This document shows, one piece after another, positions 54,808-63,909 of a stretch of 64,000 bases of DNA. The DNA is from Nitratiruptor tergarcus DSM 16512. GTDB taxonomy: Bacteria; Campylobacterota; Campylobacteria; Campylobacterales; Nitratiruptoraceae. Every line of letters begins with the position of its first letter. Position 1 is the first letter of the stretch. The stretch is from the NCBI RefSeq assembly GCF_027946175.1, contig NZ_AP026671.1:496001-560000 (forward strand), given 5' to 3'. The notes under the pieces were generated by a model, which was given only the letters and a program-made list of their open reading frames with translations, made no database searches and had not been told where the DNA came from. A program made the translations under genes and the position numbers.

Positions 54808-55133
54808 AAGGAGTACAAACTCTCAAAACAAAAAGAGAGTTTGACTTTGTATATAAAAAAGGAGTGGCTTTTCACACTCCATTTTTTGTTCTTTTTTATT
54901 TGCACAATAAAAATAGAAAAGTCGGATTTGTTGCAAGCAAAAAAGTAGGAAAAGCTGTAAAAAGAAATAGAGCAAAAAGAGTTCTCAAAGCTCTTTTTAT
55001 AAAGAATTTTGAGCAGTTTCCGACTGGCGAATATGTTTTTGTTGCTAAGCAGAAGATACTTGAAACAGATTTTAAAAGACTAGATCAGGAGATGCAAAAT
55101 ATCCTGAATCGTATAAAGAGACGTAAATGGTGA
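54795..55133 (+). CDS. rnpA: Ribonuclease P protein component
   Basis: Protein subunit of RNase P, which trims tRNA 5' ends. Core motif [26 protein letters not shown] near the middle holds the RNR signature. The first ordinary start (GTG at 54864) would cut off [15 protein letters not shown], the family's N-terminal helix and first strand. That sequence is present in frame just upstream, and the frame is open back to 54789 with no ATG, GTG or TTG. ATT at 54795 is the only near-cognate codon preceded by a usable AAAGG. AAAAGGAG at 54806-54813 does not face a normal start. The exact start is unresolved; the gene is certain. Confidence 0.85.
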   Translation: MGSIKGVQTLKTKREFDFVYKKGVAFHTPFFVLFYLHNKNRKVGFVASKKVGKAVKRNRAKRVLKALFIKNFEQFPTGEYVFVAKQKILETDFKRLDQEMQNILNRIKRRKW

Positions 55134-55444
55134 AAAAGAGTCTTCTTTTCTTATTAAAAGTGTACCAAAAGGTATTTACACTCTTTTCGTATGGGAGCTG
55201 CAGATACTATCCAACATGCTCCGAATATGCAGTATGGAAAATAGAGCAAGATAATATTTTTAAAGCTCTTTTTGATACTACTTTGCGTATACTTCGATGT
55301 AATCAACTCTTTTCTGGTGGAATAGATTATCCCACGGTAAGAAAGAGTATAAACAAAACTTCTTATAAAAAAATCAATGTTAAATATTGGCTTGTTCCAA
55401 AAAATGGTTCTAAATATTTCCTCATAAAAAATTTTAAAAGGTAG
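55127..55444 (+). CDS. yidD: Membrane protein insertion efficiency factor YidD
   Basis: Small membrane-bound protein that aids YidC-mediated insertion. The family core is SCRYYPTCSEYAVWKIEQ near 24-40, with conserved cysteines, and RILRCNQLFSGGIDYP near 53-70 is a slightly changed form of the usual RCHPxxxGGxDPVP motif. Residues 4-22 are amphipathic. 105 residues; the C-terminal ~35 are basic. ATG at 55127 overlaps the rnpA stop; yidC follows after 3 bp. Confidence 0.93.
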   Translation: MVKKSLLFLLKVYQKVFTLFSYGSCRYYPTCSEYAVWKIEQDNIFKALFDTTLRILRCNQLFSGGIDYPTVRKSINKTSYKKINVKYWLVPKNGSKYFLIKNFKR

Positions 55445-55447
55445 TAT

Positions 55448-57040
55448 ATGTTAGAGAATATGAGTACAAATCAACGGGTGTTACTTGCAACAGTTATCTC
55501 TTTAGTAGTGTTTATCGTATACGATTATTTCTTTATGCCGCAAAACCTCAAGCAAAATCTTGATAACAATAAAACTTCAACAAAAATTGAAGCTCCTGCA
55601 AAATCTCAAACTGCTGCACCTGTGCAAGCAGATAGCAACAAAATGGAAGCTCCTTCTCAAGGTCATACCGCAAAGAATGAGCAGTTACTTAAAATTACTT
55701 CACCAAAATTTGATCTCTTTATTGACTCTTTAGGCCGTGTTTCTCAAGTTATACTAGAAGAGAAAAAATATAAAAACGAATCTGGAGCGCAGATTAGACT
55801 TTTCGATGAAAATAAGCTGCCAAAACCTTTAGAGATACGTTTTAGTGATGCATCACTCAATGAAAAGTCATTTAAAACACCATATAGCTATGAAGGGCCA
55901 AAAGAGATCTCTTTAAAAGAGCCAACAACGATTGTACTCAAGCAAGATCTTGGTACAGTGGGAGTTATAAAAAAGATTACTATCTATCCTGACGGACACT
56001 ACAGCGCAAATATATCTTTAACTAAAAATGAGGACTACTATATTTCACCTGGATACAGACCAAATGTGAGAGTAGATGGGTATACACTCCATGGAGCTTT
56101 AATAAAAGAAGCAGACAATACAATAACTATCATTGAAGATGGCGATGCTAAAGGTACTGAAGTCTTTAAAAAAGCAAAAATTGCAGCAGCATTTGATAGA
56201 TACTATACAACATTTTTTTATGACTTGAAAAAGGGACTCAATGTTGTTGTAACAAAAGATAGCGAAGAGAATCCTATTCTTTTTGTTCAAGGTTCAAGTA
56301 ATTTTCAAGTAAATGGTTATTTTGGTCCAAAAGAGTATGAAACACTCAAGGCAATTAATCCAGAGCTTACTGATGTAATTGAATATGGCTTTTTTACATT
56401 TATTGCAAAACCAATGTTTAAAGCACTTCTTGCACTCTATCATTTTGTTGGTAATTGGGGTTGGGCGATTGTTGTTTTGACTATCATTATTCGTATTATT
56501 CTCTTTCCTTTGACACTCAAAGGAATGCTCTCAATGCAAAAGCTTAAAGATCTCGCACCAAAAATTAAAGAGATTCAACAAAAATATAAAGGCGATCCTC
56601 AAAAAATGAACGCCCATATGATGCAACTTTACAAAAAGCATGGGGCGAATCCTATGGGCGGATGTTTGCCAATGTTATTGCAAATTCCAGTTTTCTTTGC
56701 TATTTATAGAGTACTGCTTAATGCAATTGAGCTCAAAGGTGCTCCGTGGATTTTATGGATTACAGATTTGAGTGAAAAAGATCCCTATTTTGTATTACCA
56801 ATTTTGATGGGTATTACAATGTTTATTCATCAAAAACTTACACCTACCACGATTACTGATCCTATGCAGAAAAAACTTTTTACCTATTTACCAATTGTTT
56901 TCACATTCTTTTTCTTGACATTCCCAGCAGGACTTACGCTCTACTGGTTTACAAACAATATTCTCTCGATTATCCAGCAGCTCATTGTAAATAAGATTTT
57001 TGAAGCTAAAAAGCTTAGTAAAGTAAGTAAAGAAGGATAA
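55448..57040 (+). CDS. yidC: Membrane protein insertase YidC
   Basis: Oxa1/YidC insertase. N-terminal helix (residues 9-28, RVLLATVISLVVFIVYDYF), a periplasmic beta domain from about 75 to 310, then the conserved insertase core of about five helices (GNWGWAIVVLTIIIRIILFP near 340; KKHGANPMGGCLPMLLQIPV near 397; LPIVFTFFFLTFPAGLTLYW near 485). 530 residues as in Gram-negative bacteria. Lies between yidD and jag with 3-bp gaps. Confidence 0.97.
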   Translation: MLENMSTNQRVLLATVISLVVFIVYDYFFMPQNLKQNLDNNKTSTKIEAPAKSQTAAPVQADSNKMEAPSQGHTAKNEQLLKITSPKFDLFIDSLGRVSQVILEEKKYKNESGAQIRLFDENKLPKPLEIRFSDASLNEKSFKTPYSYEGPKEISLKEPTTIVLKQDLGTVGVIKKITIYPDGHYSANISLTKNEDYYISPGYRPNVRVDGYTLHGALIKEADNTITIIEDGDAKGTEVFKKAKIAAAFDRYYTTFFYDLKKGLNVVVTKDSEENPILFVQGSSNFQVNGYFGPKEYETLKAINPELTDVIEYGFFTFIAKPMFKALLALYHFVGNWGWAIVVLTIIIRIILFPLTLKGMLSMQKLKDLAPKIKEIQQKYKGDPQKMNAHMMQLYKKHGANPMGGCLPMLLQIPVFFAIYRVLLNAIELKGAPWILWITDLSEKDPYFVLPILMGITMFIHQKLTPTTITDPMQKKLFTYLPIVFTFFFLTFPAGLTLYWFTNNILSIIQQLIVNKIFEAKKLSKVSKEG

Positions 57041-57043
57041 GTT

Positions 57044-57769
57044 ATGTCAGATCCTATTAAAATTGAGGCACCTACACTAGAAGAAGCATATAAAAAAGCA
57101 GCAGAGCAACTCTCTTGCTCTATCAACGATCTTGATATCAAAGTGCTGCAGCATCCCTCAAAAGGGATTCTTGGTATTGGAAAGAAAAATGCTATTATCC
57201 TCGTTCGTTGTGAATCAGAGTCTGAGCAACCAAAAGTAGAAGAGGTATTGCCAAAAATCGAAAAGCCAAAAGAGGAGATTTTTGATAATTTCTATAAAGA
57301 AAAAAAAGATCTTGAACAAATAGCCCAGGAGGTTCAATCTGAGCTCAATGAACTCTTTAAAAATATCTGTTTTGGTCTAGAACCAATAGAGGTCAAGCCA
57401 TATAGTCAAGATACACTTCTCATCGAGTTTAGTGGCGAAGATGCAGCTTTACTTATAGGAAAAGAGGGATATCGCTACAAAGCCCTTTCTTATATGCTTT
57501 TTAATTGGATAAATCCAAAATATAATTTGCAGATACGGTTAGAAATAGCTGAATTTTTAAAGACGCAAGAAGAGATGATACGCAACTATCTTGTACCTGT
57601 GATTGAAAGAATCAAAAAAGAGGGAAAAGGACAAACAAAACCACTCGATGGTGTGCTTATACAGATAGCTTTGCGTCAGCTTCGTGAAGCTTTTCCTGAA
57701 AAATATGTAGCTATTCGTGAAAGAAATGGTGAAAAATATATTATAGTCAATGAATTTAGAAAAAACTGA
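57044..57769 (+). CDS. jag: Jag/KhpB-like RNA-binding protein (Jag-N, KH, R3H)
   Basis: 241 residues with a Jag N-terminal domain (LEEAYKKAAEQLSCSINDL, then HPSKGILGIGKKNAIILV), a linker with Glu/Lys residues, a KH domain (LLIGKEGYRYKALSYMLF near 140) and an R3H region near 175-235. Jag proteins bind RNA and accompany yidC throughout bacteria. mnmE starts 20 bp inside its 3' end. Confidence 0.93.
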   Translation: MSDPIKIEAPTLEEAYKKAAEQLSCSINDLDIKVLQHPSKGILGIGKKNAIILVRCESESEQPKVEEVLPKIEKPKEEIFDNFYKEKKDLEQIAQEVQSELNELFKNICFGLEPIEVKPYSQDTLLIEFSGEDAALLIGKEGYRYKALSYMLFNWINPKYNLQIRLEIAEFLKTQEEMIRNYLVPVIERIKKEGKGQTKPLDGVLIQIALRQLREAFPEKYVAIRERNGEKYIIVNEFRKN

Positions 57770-59093
57770 TACTATTGCTGCTATTGCAACAGCTCATGGA
57801 GTTGGATCCATTGCAATAGTGCGTCTCAGTGGTCCTGAGGCGCTCGCAATTGCACAAAAAATAACAAAAAAAGCACTCAAACCACGTTTTGCACATCTGC
57901 GTACTCTTTATAATCATCAAAATGAAATAATTGATCAAGCCATTGTTATATATTTTAAAGCTCCTCATAGCTTCACAGGCGAAGATGTTGTAGAGTTTCA
58001 GTGTCATGGTGGCATCATAGTAGCCGATATGGTTCTTAGAACCCTTTTGTATCATGGTGCAAGACTTGCAGAGCCTGGAGAATTTAGTAAAAGAGCTTTT
58101 TTAAATGGCAAAATAGATTTAAGCGAAGCTGAAGCCATTGCAAAAATTATTGAAGCTAAAAGTGAAGATGCTGCAAAAATATTAGCACGCCAACTTAAAG
58201 GTGAGCTAGCTAGCTTTGTAGAAGAGGTGAGAGAGCAGCTCATACGCATTCTTGCCTATGTGGAAGTCAATATCGATTATGCTGAAGAGGATCTACCAGT
58301 AGATCTGCAAGAGCAGATGCAAAACCAACTTGAAACTATTAGCAAAAATCTTGCAAAAACACTTGAATCAAGTAAACGTCGAGAAGGGCTTATCGAAGGA
58401 TTTAAAGTTGCCATTATTGGCAAACCAAATACTGGCAAGAGCTCTTTGCTCAATGCTCTTTTGAATTATGAGCGTGCTATTGTGAGTGATATTGCTGGTA
58501 CTACAAGAGATACGATTGAAGAGAGTGTCAGAATTGGCTCACATCTTGTGCGTTTTGTAGATACTGCTGGGATTCGTGAGGCACAAGATACGATTGAGCG
58601 AATAGGTGTAGAGCGCAGTATCAAAGCTATAGAAGAGAGTGATATTGTCATAGCAATGTTTGATGCAAGCAGGCCACTTGAGAGTGAAGATCAAAAAATT
58701 ATTGATCTTATTCAACGGTACAAAAATGAAAAAGATATTATAGTTGTATTGAATAAAATCGATCTTGGTAAGGAAATAACTATCGAAGATATTGAACCAA
58801 TAGAGCTAAGTGTCAAGCAAGATATTTCACCACTTATTAAAAAGCTCCAAACAATTCTCGATAGTTATGCAAATACCGAAGAGATTTTGCTGGTCTCAAG
58901 GCGACAGATAGATGCTGTAACTAAGGCACTTGAAGCAATTGATGCAGCAAAGATACCTTTGGAGATGGGAGAGCTGGAGATTTTTGCTTTTCATATCAAT
59001 GAAGCAATTGCCGCTATTGGCTCAATAACAAGGCCGATGGAGAGCTCTGAACTACTTGATAAGATGTTTGGAGAGTTTTGTCTTGGCAAATAG
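57750..59093 (+). CDS. mnmE: tRNA modification GTPase MnmE (TrmE)
   Basis: With MnmG makes cmnm5-U34 in tRNA wobble positions. N-terminal folate-binding domain (TDTIAAIATAHGVGSIAIVR; GEDVVEFQCHGG), helical middle, and an inserted G domain: G1 GKPNTGKSSLLNALL near 220, DIAGTTRDTIEE, G3 DTAGIREAQD, G4 NKID. The protein ends with FCLGK, the CxGK catalytic tail of the family. 447 residues. ruvX starts 11 bp before its stop. Confidence 0.97.
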   Translation: MNLEKTDTIAAIATAHGVGSIAIVRLSGPEALAIAQKITKKALKPRFAHLRTLYNHQNEIIDQAIVIYFKAPHSFTGEDVVEFQCHGGIIVADMVLRTLLYHGARLAEPGEFSKRAFLNGKIDLSEAEAIAKIIEAKSEDAAKILARQLKGELASFVEEVREQLIRILAYVEVNIDYAEEDLPVDLQEQMQNQLETISKNLAKTLESSKRREGLIEGFKVAIIGKPNTGKSSLLNALLNYERAIVSDIAGTTRDTIEESVRIGSHLVRFVDTAGIREAQDTIERIGVERSIKAIEESDIVIAMFDASRPLESEDQKIIDLIQRYKNEKDIIVVLNKIDLGKEITIEDIEPIELSVKQDISPLIKKLQTILDSYANTEEILLVSRRQIDAVTKALEAIDAAKIPLEMGELEIFAFHINEAIAAIGSITRPMESSELLDKMFGEFCLGK

Positions 59094-59475
59094 GGTTGCA
59101 GCTATTGATGTGGGTTTGAAGCGAATAGGTACTGCTATCTGTCTTGATGGCAAAATAGTATTGCCTCAAAATCCAATTTTGCGAAAAAGTAGAAATCAAG
59201 CTGCTCGTGATGTGAGTAGTTTTTTACGAGAGTGGAATATCGATACGCTGGTTGTCGGTATACCAGATGGTAGCTCAAAAGAGGAGATGCAAAGACGAAT
59301 ACGTCATTTTGTATCTTTGTTGGATTTTAACGGCAATATCGAGTATATCGATGAAGGGTTCACTTCATATGAAGCGAAGGAGGCAACAAAAGGAGTCATA
59401 AAACACAAAAAAGACGGTAAGATTGATTCCATTGCAGCACAAAAAATTTTAGAGAGGTGGCTGCTTGGTCGCTAA
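59083..59475 (+). CDS. ruvX: Holliday-junction-resolvase-like RuvX (YqgF)
   Basis: RNase H-fold nuclease of the YqgF family acting in 16S rRNA 5' end processing or DNA repair. Motifs: AAIDVGLKRIGTA with catalytic Asp, VVGIPDGSSKEEMQRRIRHF near 60, and IDEGFTSYEAKEA with the second acidic residues; KKDGKIDSIAAQKILERWL at the end. TTG at 59083 (MANRVAAID) has GGAG nine bases before it; TTG at 59056 lies in mnmE with a non-family leader. 130 residues. Confidence 0.88.
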   Translation: MANRVAAIDVGLKRIGTAICLDGKIVLPQNPILRKSRNQAARDVSSFLREWNIDTLVVGIPDGSSKEEMQRRIRHFVSLLDFNGNIEYIDEGFTSYEAKEATKGVIKHKKDGKIDSIAAQKILERWLLGR

Positions 59476-59794
59476 AGGTTTTGGAAAAAACTATTTTCGG
59501 CTTACTGCCATTACAGCCACCGTGAATACCGTAACGCTGCAAAAAGAGGCTGTTCGTTGCAAATATTTTTTTCTCGTGCGCCAATTTGATCAAAAATGTG
59601 ATCCTCCCCCAGATGAGATAGTAGAAGAACACCTTATAGAAAACGAATCTATAGAAGAGGGTTCGAAACCTTGCTATTGTAATCTTTTTTTTGCATGTTT
59701 AGCTCATAAAGTTTTGCGTCTCTCTCGTATAAAAAAACCTCCGCTTTGCAAATGTCGCTACACCAAAACCGGTATCGCTCCTCCTTCTTTTTAG
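59465..59794 (+). CDS. Small Cys-rich protein of unknown function
   Basis: 109 residues, TTG start at 59465, seven bases after AGAGAGG. Cysteines are clustered in the C-terminal half (CYCNLFFAC near 70-78; CKC near 94-96) with two earlier (near 32 and 45), suggesting metal binding or disulfides. I know no family. It overlaps ruvX by 11 bp, which is how the genes in this cluster are joined, and codon use looks like its neighbours. It occupies most of the 369 bp before metE; without it that stretch would be the largest uncoded gap here. An opposite-strand frame at 59396-59632 is less supported. Confidence 0.5.
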   Translation: MVAKGFGKNYFRLTAITATVNTVTLQKEAVRCKYFFLVRQFDQKCDPPPDEIVEEHLIENESIEEGSKPCYCNLFFACLAHKVLRLSRIKKPPLCKCRYTKTGIAPPSF

Positions 59795-59844
59795 TTCTAC
59801 CAACTCAAAATCACTACAAACTATAAACAGAAGAAGGAGAAGAT

Positions 59845-62103
59845 ATGCCATATGTAACAGGATTTCCAAGAATTGGCGAAAAAAGAGAGCTCAAATTTGC
59901 TTTGGAAAAGTATTGGAATAAAGAGATCACGTTAAATGAACTGCAAGAAGTTGCAAAAACTCTTCGAAAGCGGCACTGGAAATACCAAAAAGAGGCGGGA
60001 ATTGAATTTATCGGCTCAAACGATTTTAGTTTTTATGATCAGATGATTGATACGATCGTTATGGTTGGTGCAGAACCTGAAGAGTACAATGATTTAGATG
60101 GGTTGGATCGCTATTTCGCGATGGCTCGAGGTGATAAAACGCATAAAGCACTTGCAATGACAAAATGGTTCAATACAAACTACCACTATTTTGTACCGAT
60201 ACTCCATAAAGATCAAAATTTTTCTTTGAATCTGGACAAAGTCATAAGCGAATATCAAGAGGCTAAAGCATTGGGAATAGAGACAGAGGTTAACCTCATT
60301 GGGCCGGTGACATTCTTGGCACTTTCTAGAACCAGTGATGGTTCCAATCCACTTGATCTTCTAGATAGACTTCTTCCAATCTATCAAGAAGCCTTAAATA
60401 GACTTGAAAAGATTGGTGCTAAAAACGTCCAACTTGATGAACCGGCATTAGTAAGAGATCCTGATGAAAAACTTCTCAATGCATTACAAAAATCGTATGA
60501 AACCTTAAAGGCAGATGATCTCGAACTTTTTGTCGTGACCTATTTTGAGCATGCAAATGAAGCTGTTGAGATTTTGGTTGATACGTCAGTAGATGGTATC
60601 GGGCTTGATTTTGTTCATGGTCCAAAAAATATCGAATCTGTTGAAAAAATCGCAAAAAGTGGAAAAAAACTCATTGCCGGTGTGGTTGATGGCAGGAACA
60701 TCTGGGTGAGTGATATAGAGAAAAAAGTGGAATTTTTAAATGCACTCCCGATAGACAAGGACCGGCTCGTCGTCTCAACAAGCTGCTCACTTTTGCATGT
60801 TCCCTATACTTTGGAATATGAAGAAAAGCTGGACAGCAATATAAAAACATGGCTTGCTTTTGCAAAAGAGAAACTCAATGAGCTTAGAATCATTGATAAA
60901 CTTTATCGAAGCAAAGAGCTTGGAGAGGATGAAGCGCTTTTGGAAGCCAATAAAAAAGCAAATGCAACAAGAAAAAGCTCTACTCAGATTCACAACAAAA
61001 GTGTCCAAGATAGACTTGCAAATTTGACAAAAGAGGAATGTGAACGATCATTGCCTGCGACAAGGAGACTTGAGCTTCAGCATGAAATTTTGAAATATCC
61101 GATCTTGCCGACTACAACAATAGGAAGTTTTCCACAAACAAAAGAGGTTAGAGCCATTAGAAAAGCTTACAAAGATGGTGTGATGAGTGAAGAGGAGTAC
61201 AAAGAAAAGATCAAAGAGCAGATTCGCTATTGCGTCAAAGTGCAAGAAGATATCGGTCTTGATGTTTTGGTGCATGGTGAGTTTGAGAGAAACGATATGG
61301 TGGAGTATTTCGGCGAGTTTCTTGAAGGGGTGACATTCAGCCAAAACGGATGGGTGCAAAGCTATGGAAGCAGATGCGTCAAACCTCCTATAATTTTTGG
61401 GGATGTGAGCAGACCAGAACCGATGACGGTAGAGTGGATTACCTATGCACAAAGTCTTACGGACAAACCAATGAAAGGGATGCTTACCGGTCCTGTGACG
61501 ATGCTCAACTGGAGCTTCGTGCGAGATGATCTTAAAAGGGAGTCGGTCTATAAGCAGATGGCGTTGGCAATTGCCGATGAAGTGAAAGATTTGCAAGAAG
61601 CGGGTATCCAAATCATCCAGGTGGATGAAGCGGCTTTCAAAGAGGGGTATCCTTTGCGCGATGAAAACAAAAACGAGTATGAAAGAGTTGCTGTTGAGAG
61701 TTTTAAAATCGCAACTGCCGTGGCTAAACCCGAAACACAAATCCACACCCATATGTGTTACAGCGACTTTAACGATATTATGCCGACAATTGATGCTATG
61801 GATGCTGATGTGATTTCCATCGAGACAGCACGAAATGGCAATAGACTTTTAGAAGCTTTTAAAAACTACAACTACCAAAAAGAGGTTGGTGCAGGCGTTT
61901 ACGATATCCACTCTCCAAGAGTACCGAGCAAAGAGGAACTTATCAAGGAGATTGAAAAAAAGATTCAGGTTTTCCCAGCTAGCAAACTTTGGATTAATCC
62001 CGATTGTGGGCTTAAAACTAGAAAATGGGATGAGGTAATACCGGCTCTAACAAACATGGTGGAAGCAACAAAAGAGATTAGAAAACGTATTGTTAAGCTA
62101 TAA
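59845..62103 (+). CDS. metE: Cobalamin-independent methionine synthase
   Basis: Transfers methyl from methyltetrahydrofolate (polyglutamate) to homocysteine. Two related barrels; N-terminus VTGFPRIGEKRELKFALEK; C-terminal barrel from about 410 (LPTTTIGSFPQTKEVRAIRK). Zinc ligands are seen in QIHTHMCYSDFNDI near 632 (His and Cys) and in WINPDCGLKTRKW near 718 (Cys), with Glu between in SIETARNGNRLLE. 752 residues is normal. GAAGGAGAAG is 5 bp before the ATG. No cobalamin riboswitch is visible before the gene. Confidence 0.97.
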   Translation: MPYVTGFPRIGEKRELKFALEKYWNKEITLNELQEVAKTLRKRHWKYQKEAGIEFIGSNDFSFYDQMIDTIVMVGAEPEEYNDLDGLDRYFAMARGDKTHKALAMTKWFNTNYHYFVPILHKDQNFSLNLDKVISEYQEAKALGIETEVNLIGPVTFLALSRTSDGSNPLDLLDRLLPIYQEALNRLEKIGAKNVQLDEPALVRDPDEKLLNALQKSYETLKADDLELFVVTYFEHANEAVEILVDTSVDGIGLDFVHGPKNIESVEKIAKSGKKLIAGVVDGRNIWVSDIEKKVEFLNALPIDKDRLVVSTSCSLLHVPYTLEYEEKLDSNIKTWLAFAKEKLNELRIIDKLYRSKELGEDEALLEANKKANATRKSSTQIHNKSVQDRLANLTKEECERSLPATRRLELQHEILKYPILPTTTIGSFPQTKEVRAIRKAYKDGVMSEEEYKEKIKEQIRYCVKVQEDIGLDVLVHGEFERNDMVEYFGEFLEGVTFSQNGWVQSYGSRCVKPPIIFGDVSRPEPMTVEWITYAQSLTDKPMKGMLTGPVTMLNWSFVRDDLKRESVYKQMALAIADEVKDLQEAGIQIIQVDEAAFKEGYPLRDENKNEYERVAVESFKIATAVAKPETQIHTHMCYSDFNDIMPTIDAMDADVISIETARNGNRLLEAFKNYNYQKEVGAGVYDIHSPRVPSKEELIKEIEKKIQVFPASKLWINPDCGLKTRKWDEVIPALTNMVEATKEIRKRIVKL

Positions 62104-62105
62104 TT

Positions 62106-62130
62106 TCAAAAGGGCAAATCGCCCTTTTGA
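62106..62130 (+). terminator. Hairpin after metE
   Basis: TCAAAAGGGC (62106-62115) and GCCCTTTTGA (62121-62130) form a perfect 10-bp stem with the loop AAATC, 2 bp after the metE stop. The 3' arm includes the TTTT run. It ends 11 bp before the next ATG and next to its ribosome binding site (AAAGGA), so it could terminate, or alter translation of the next gene. Confidence 0.55.
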
Positions 62131-62141
62131 AAGGACGATAA

Positions 62142-62957
62142 ATGAAAGTTACAATTGCAGGCGGCGTGCATGGAAATGAACTTATAGGCATTTATATTGT
62201 AAAAAAACTGATGCGAGAAAATTTTTGGCTCAAAGATATTGCAATAGATTACTTACTAGCAAATCCAAAAGCTATAAAAGAGTGCAGACGCTATATAGAC
62301 TACGATCTCAATCGCTCTTTTTCTCAAGAAGCACTCAGCAAAGACTCTCATATTTATGAATATGAACGAGCTAAAGTGCTCAAAAAAAGATTAGAAGATA
62401 CAGATTTTCTCATAGATTTGCATACTACTACTGCAAATATGGGTATCACAATAGTACTTAGCAAAGATGATCCTCTGAGCGCAAATATAGCCAAAATATT
62501 GGCAAGAGAGTATGAAAATGTCAAGATCCTTCGCTGGTTTGGCACTGAGGAGGGCAACTTTATCAATAGCTGTGTGAAAAGTTCCATTACAATTGAAGTT
62601 GGTCCTGTCTGTCAAGGGGTATTGGATGCATCAATCTTTTTTAATACACTGAAAGTACTCAAAAGAGCCTTAGATATTTTGCGAAAAGATGAAAAGATGG
62701 ATGAGAAGGTGGTCTGTTACGATATTTATGATTATAGGGATTTTCCAAGAGAGGACGAAGAGCTTGCAGGCATGATTCATCCTGAATTTCTTGGGAGAGA
62801 TTATCAACTGCTTCATCATGGTGATCCAATATTTTTACGATTTGATGAAGAAGAGATTTTTTATGAAGGAGAGCCATCCTATCCTGTTTTTATCAATGAA
62901 GCAGCCTATTACGAAAAGAAAATAGCTTTTTGTTTAGCAAAGAAAAATATGCTTTAG
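62142..62957 (+). CDS. AspA/AstE-like zinc amidohydrolase (aspartoacylase/desuccinylase family)
   Basis: 271-residue member of the carboxypeptidase-like M14 group that includes aspartoacylase and succinylglutamate desuccinylase. It begins TIAGGVHGNELIGIYIV, with HxxE zinc ligands, then DLNRSF near 49 (substrate Arg) and IDLHTTTANMGITIV near 86, with the third zinc ligand His. EVGPVCQGVLD near 152 contains the catalytic Glu region. Substrate cannot be read: N-acetylaspartate, another N-acyl amino acid or a related ester are all possible. AAAGGA lies six bases upstream. Confidence 0.85.
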   Translation: MKVTIAGGVHGNELIGIYIVKKLMRENFWLKDIAIDYLLANPKAIKECRRYIDYDLNRSFSQEALSKDSHIYEYERAKVLKKRLEDTDFLIDLHTTTANMGITIVLSKDDPLSANIAKILAREYENVKILRWFGTEEGNFINSCVKSSITIEVGPVCQGVLDASIFFNTLKVLKRALDILRKDEKMDEKVVCYDIYDYRDFPREDEELAGMIHPEFLGRDYQLLHHGDPIFLRFDEEEIFYEGEPSYPVFINEAAYYEKKIAFCLAKKNML

Positions 62958-63012
62958 CAAGTAAACTGTAATTTTTTTTCGTTAAAATAGAGCAAAAAAA
63001 AGAGGAGGGGTA

Positions 63013-63891
63013 ATGGGAATAATACTCTTTATACTTATGAACTTAGCCGTAATGGCTTCGATATATTTGACTATATTTATCATTGAAGCATTTTTTGGTG
63101 TAAGGCTCGATCAAGGCACAATTAGCGGACTTTTGATTCTCTCTTTTATTGTTGGTTTTAGCGGTGCACTTATTTCTCTCTTTTTGTCTAAATGGATGGC
63201 AAAAATGCATATGGGAGTGCAAGTAATAGAGCATCCAAGCAATGCAACTGAAGAGTGGCTTGTGAAAACTGTTTACAAGCTTGCAGATGAAGCTGGTATA
63301 GGCAGACCAGAAGTTGGGATTTTCAATGGTCCTCCTAACGCTTTTGCTACAGGATGGAACCGTAATGATGCTCTTGTAGCAGTCTCTACATCTTTACTTG
63401 AACTTATGAGTCCAGAAGAGGTTGAGGGGGTTTTAGCTCATGAGATAAGCCACATCAAACATGGCGATATGATTACTATGACACTCTTGCAAGGTGTTCT
63501 CAATACCTTTGTTTTCTTCTTCTCTCGTCTTATTGCAAATATCATTGCACCAAAAGATGAGGAAGGCAATCCTAGTCCAATGGCCTATATGGCTATAAGT
63601 TTTGCGCTAGAGATTGCTTTAACAATTTTTGCAACAATGCTTGCTATGTGGTTTAGTAGATACCGTGAATTTAAAGCAGACGAGGGTGCGGTACGTCTCG
63701 ATGGGCCAAGAGGTATCTATTATGCTTTAGCCAAACTTGGTCAGATTCCAAAAGAGCAAGTGGCTTTGCCTAGTGATATGAAAGCTTTTGGTATCGTGGG
63801 ATTTATGGATCTCTTTGCTTCACATCCACCAATTGAAAAACGCTTAGCACATATAAAAGAGGTGGCACAAGAGATGGGGTATCATTTATGA
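63013..63891 (+). CDS. htpX: Membrane zinc metalloprotease HtpX (M48)
   Basis: Membrane peptidase that degrades misfolded membrane proteins. Four hydrophobic helices (about 3-25, 34-55, 160-180, 195-215), catalytic zinc motif LAHEISHIKHGD near residue 143, third ligand Glu in REFKADEGAVRL near 221, and the family loop NGPPNAFATGWNR near 110. 292 residues. GAGGAGGGG lies upstream of the ATG at 63013. Stress control cannot be judged from the sequence. Confidence 0.95.
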   Translation: MGIILFILMNLAVMASIYLTIFIIEAFFGVRLDQGTISGLLILSFIVGFSGALISLFLSKWMAKMHMGVQVIEHPSNATEEWLVKTVYKLADEAGIGRPEVGIFNGPPNAFATGWNRNDALVAVSTSLLELMSPEEVEGVLAHEISHIKHGDMITMTLLQGVLNTFVFFFSRLIANIIAPKDEEGNPSPMAYMAISFALEIALTIFATMLAMWFSRYREFKADEGAVRLDGPRGIYYALAKLGQIPKEQVALPSDMKAFGIVGFMDLFASHPPIEKRLAHIKEVAQEMGYHL

Positions 63892-63909
63892 TACCCTTGA
63901 AGGATTATA

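Noticed and set aside
61048-61752. 234-codon minus-strand frame inside metE
   Set aside because: Antisense to conserved metE; no ribosome binding site or recognisable domain.
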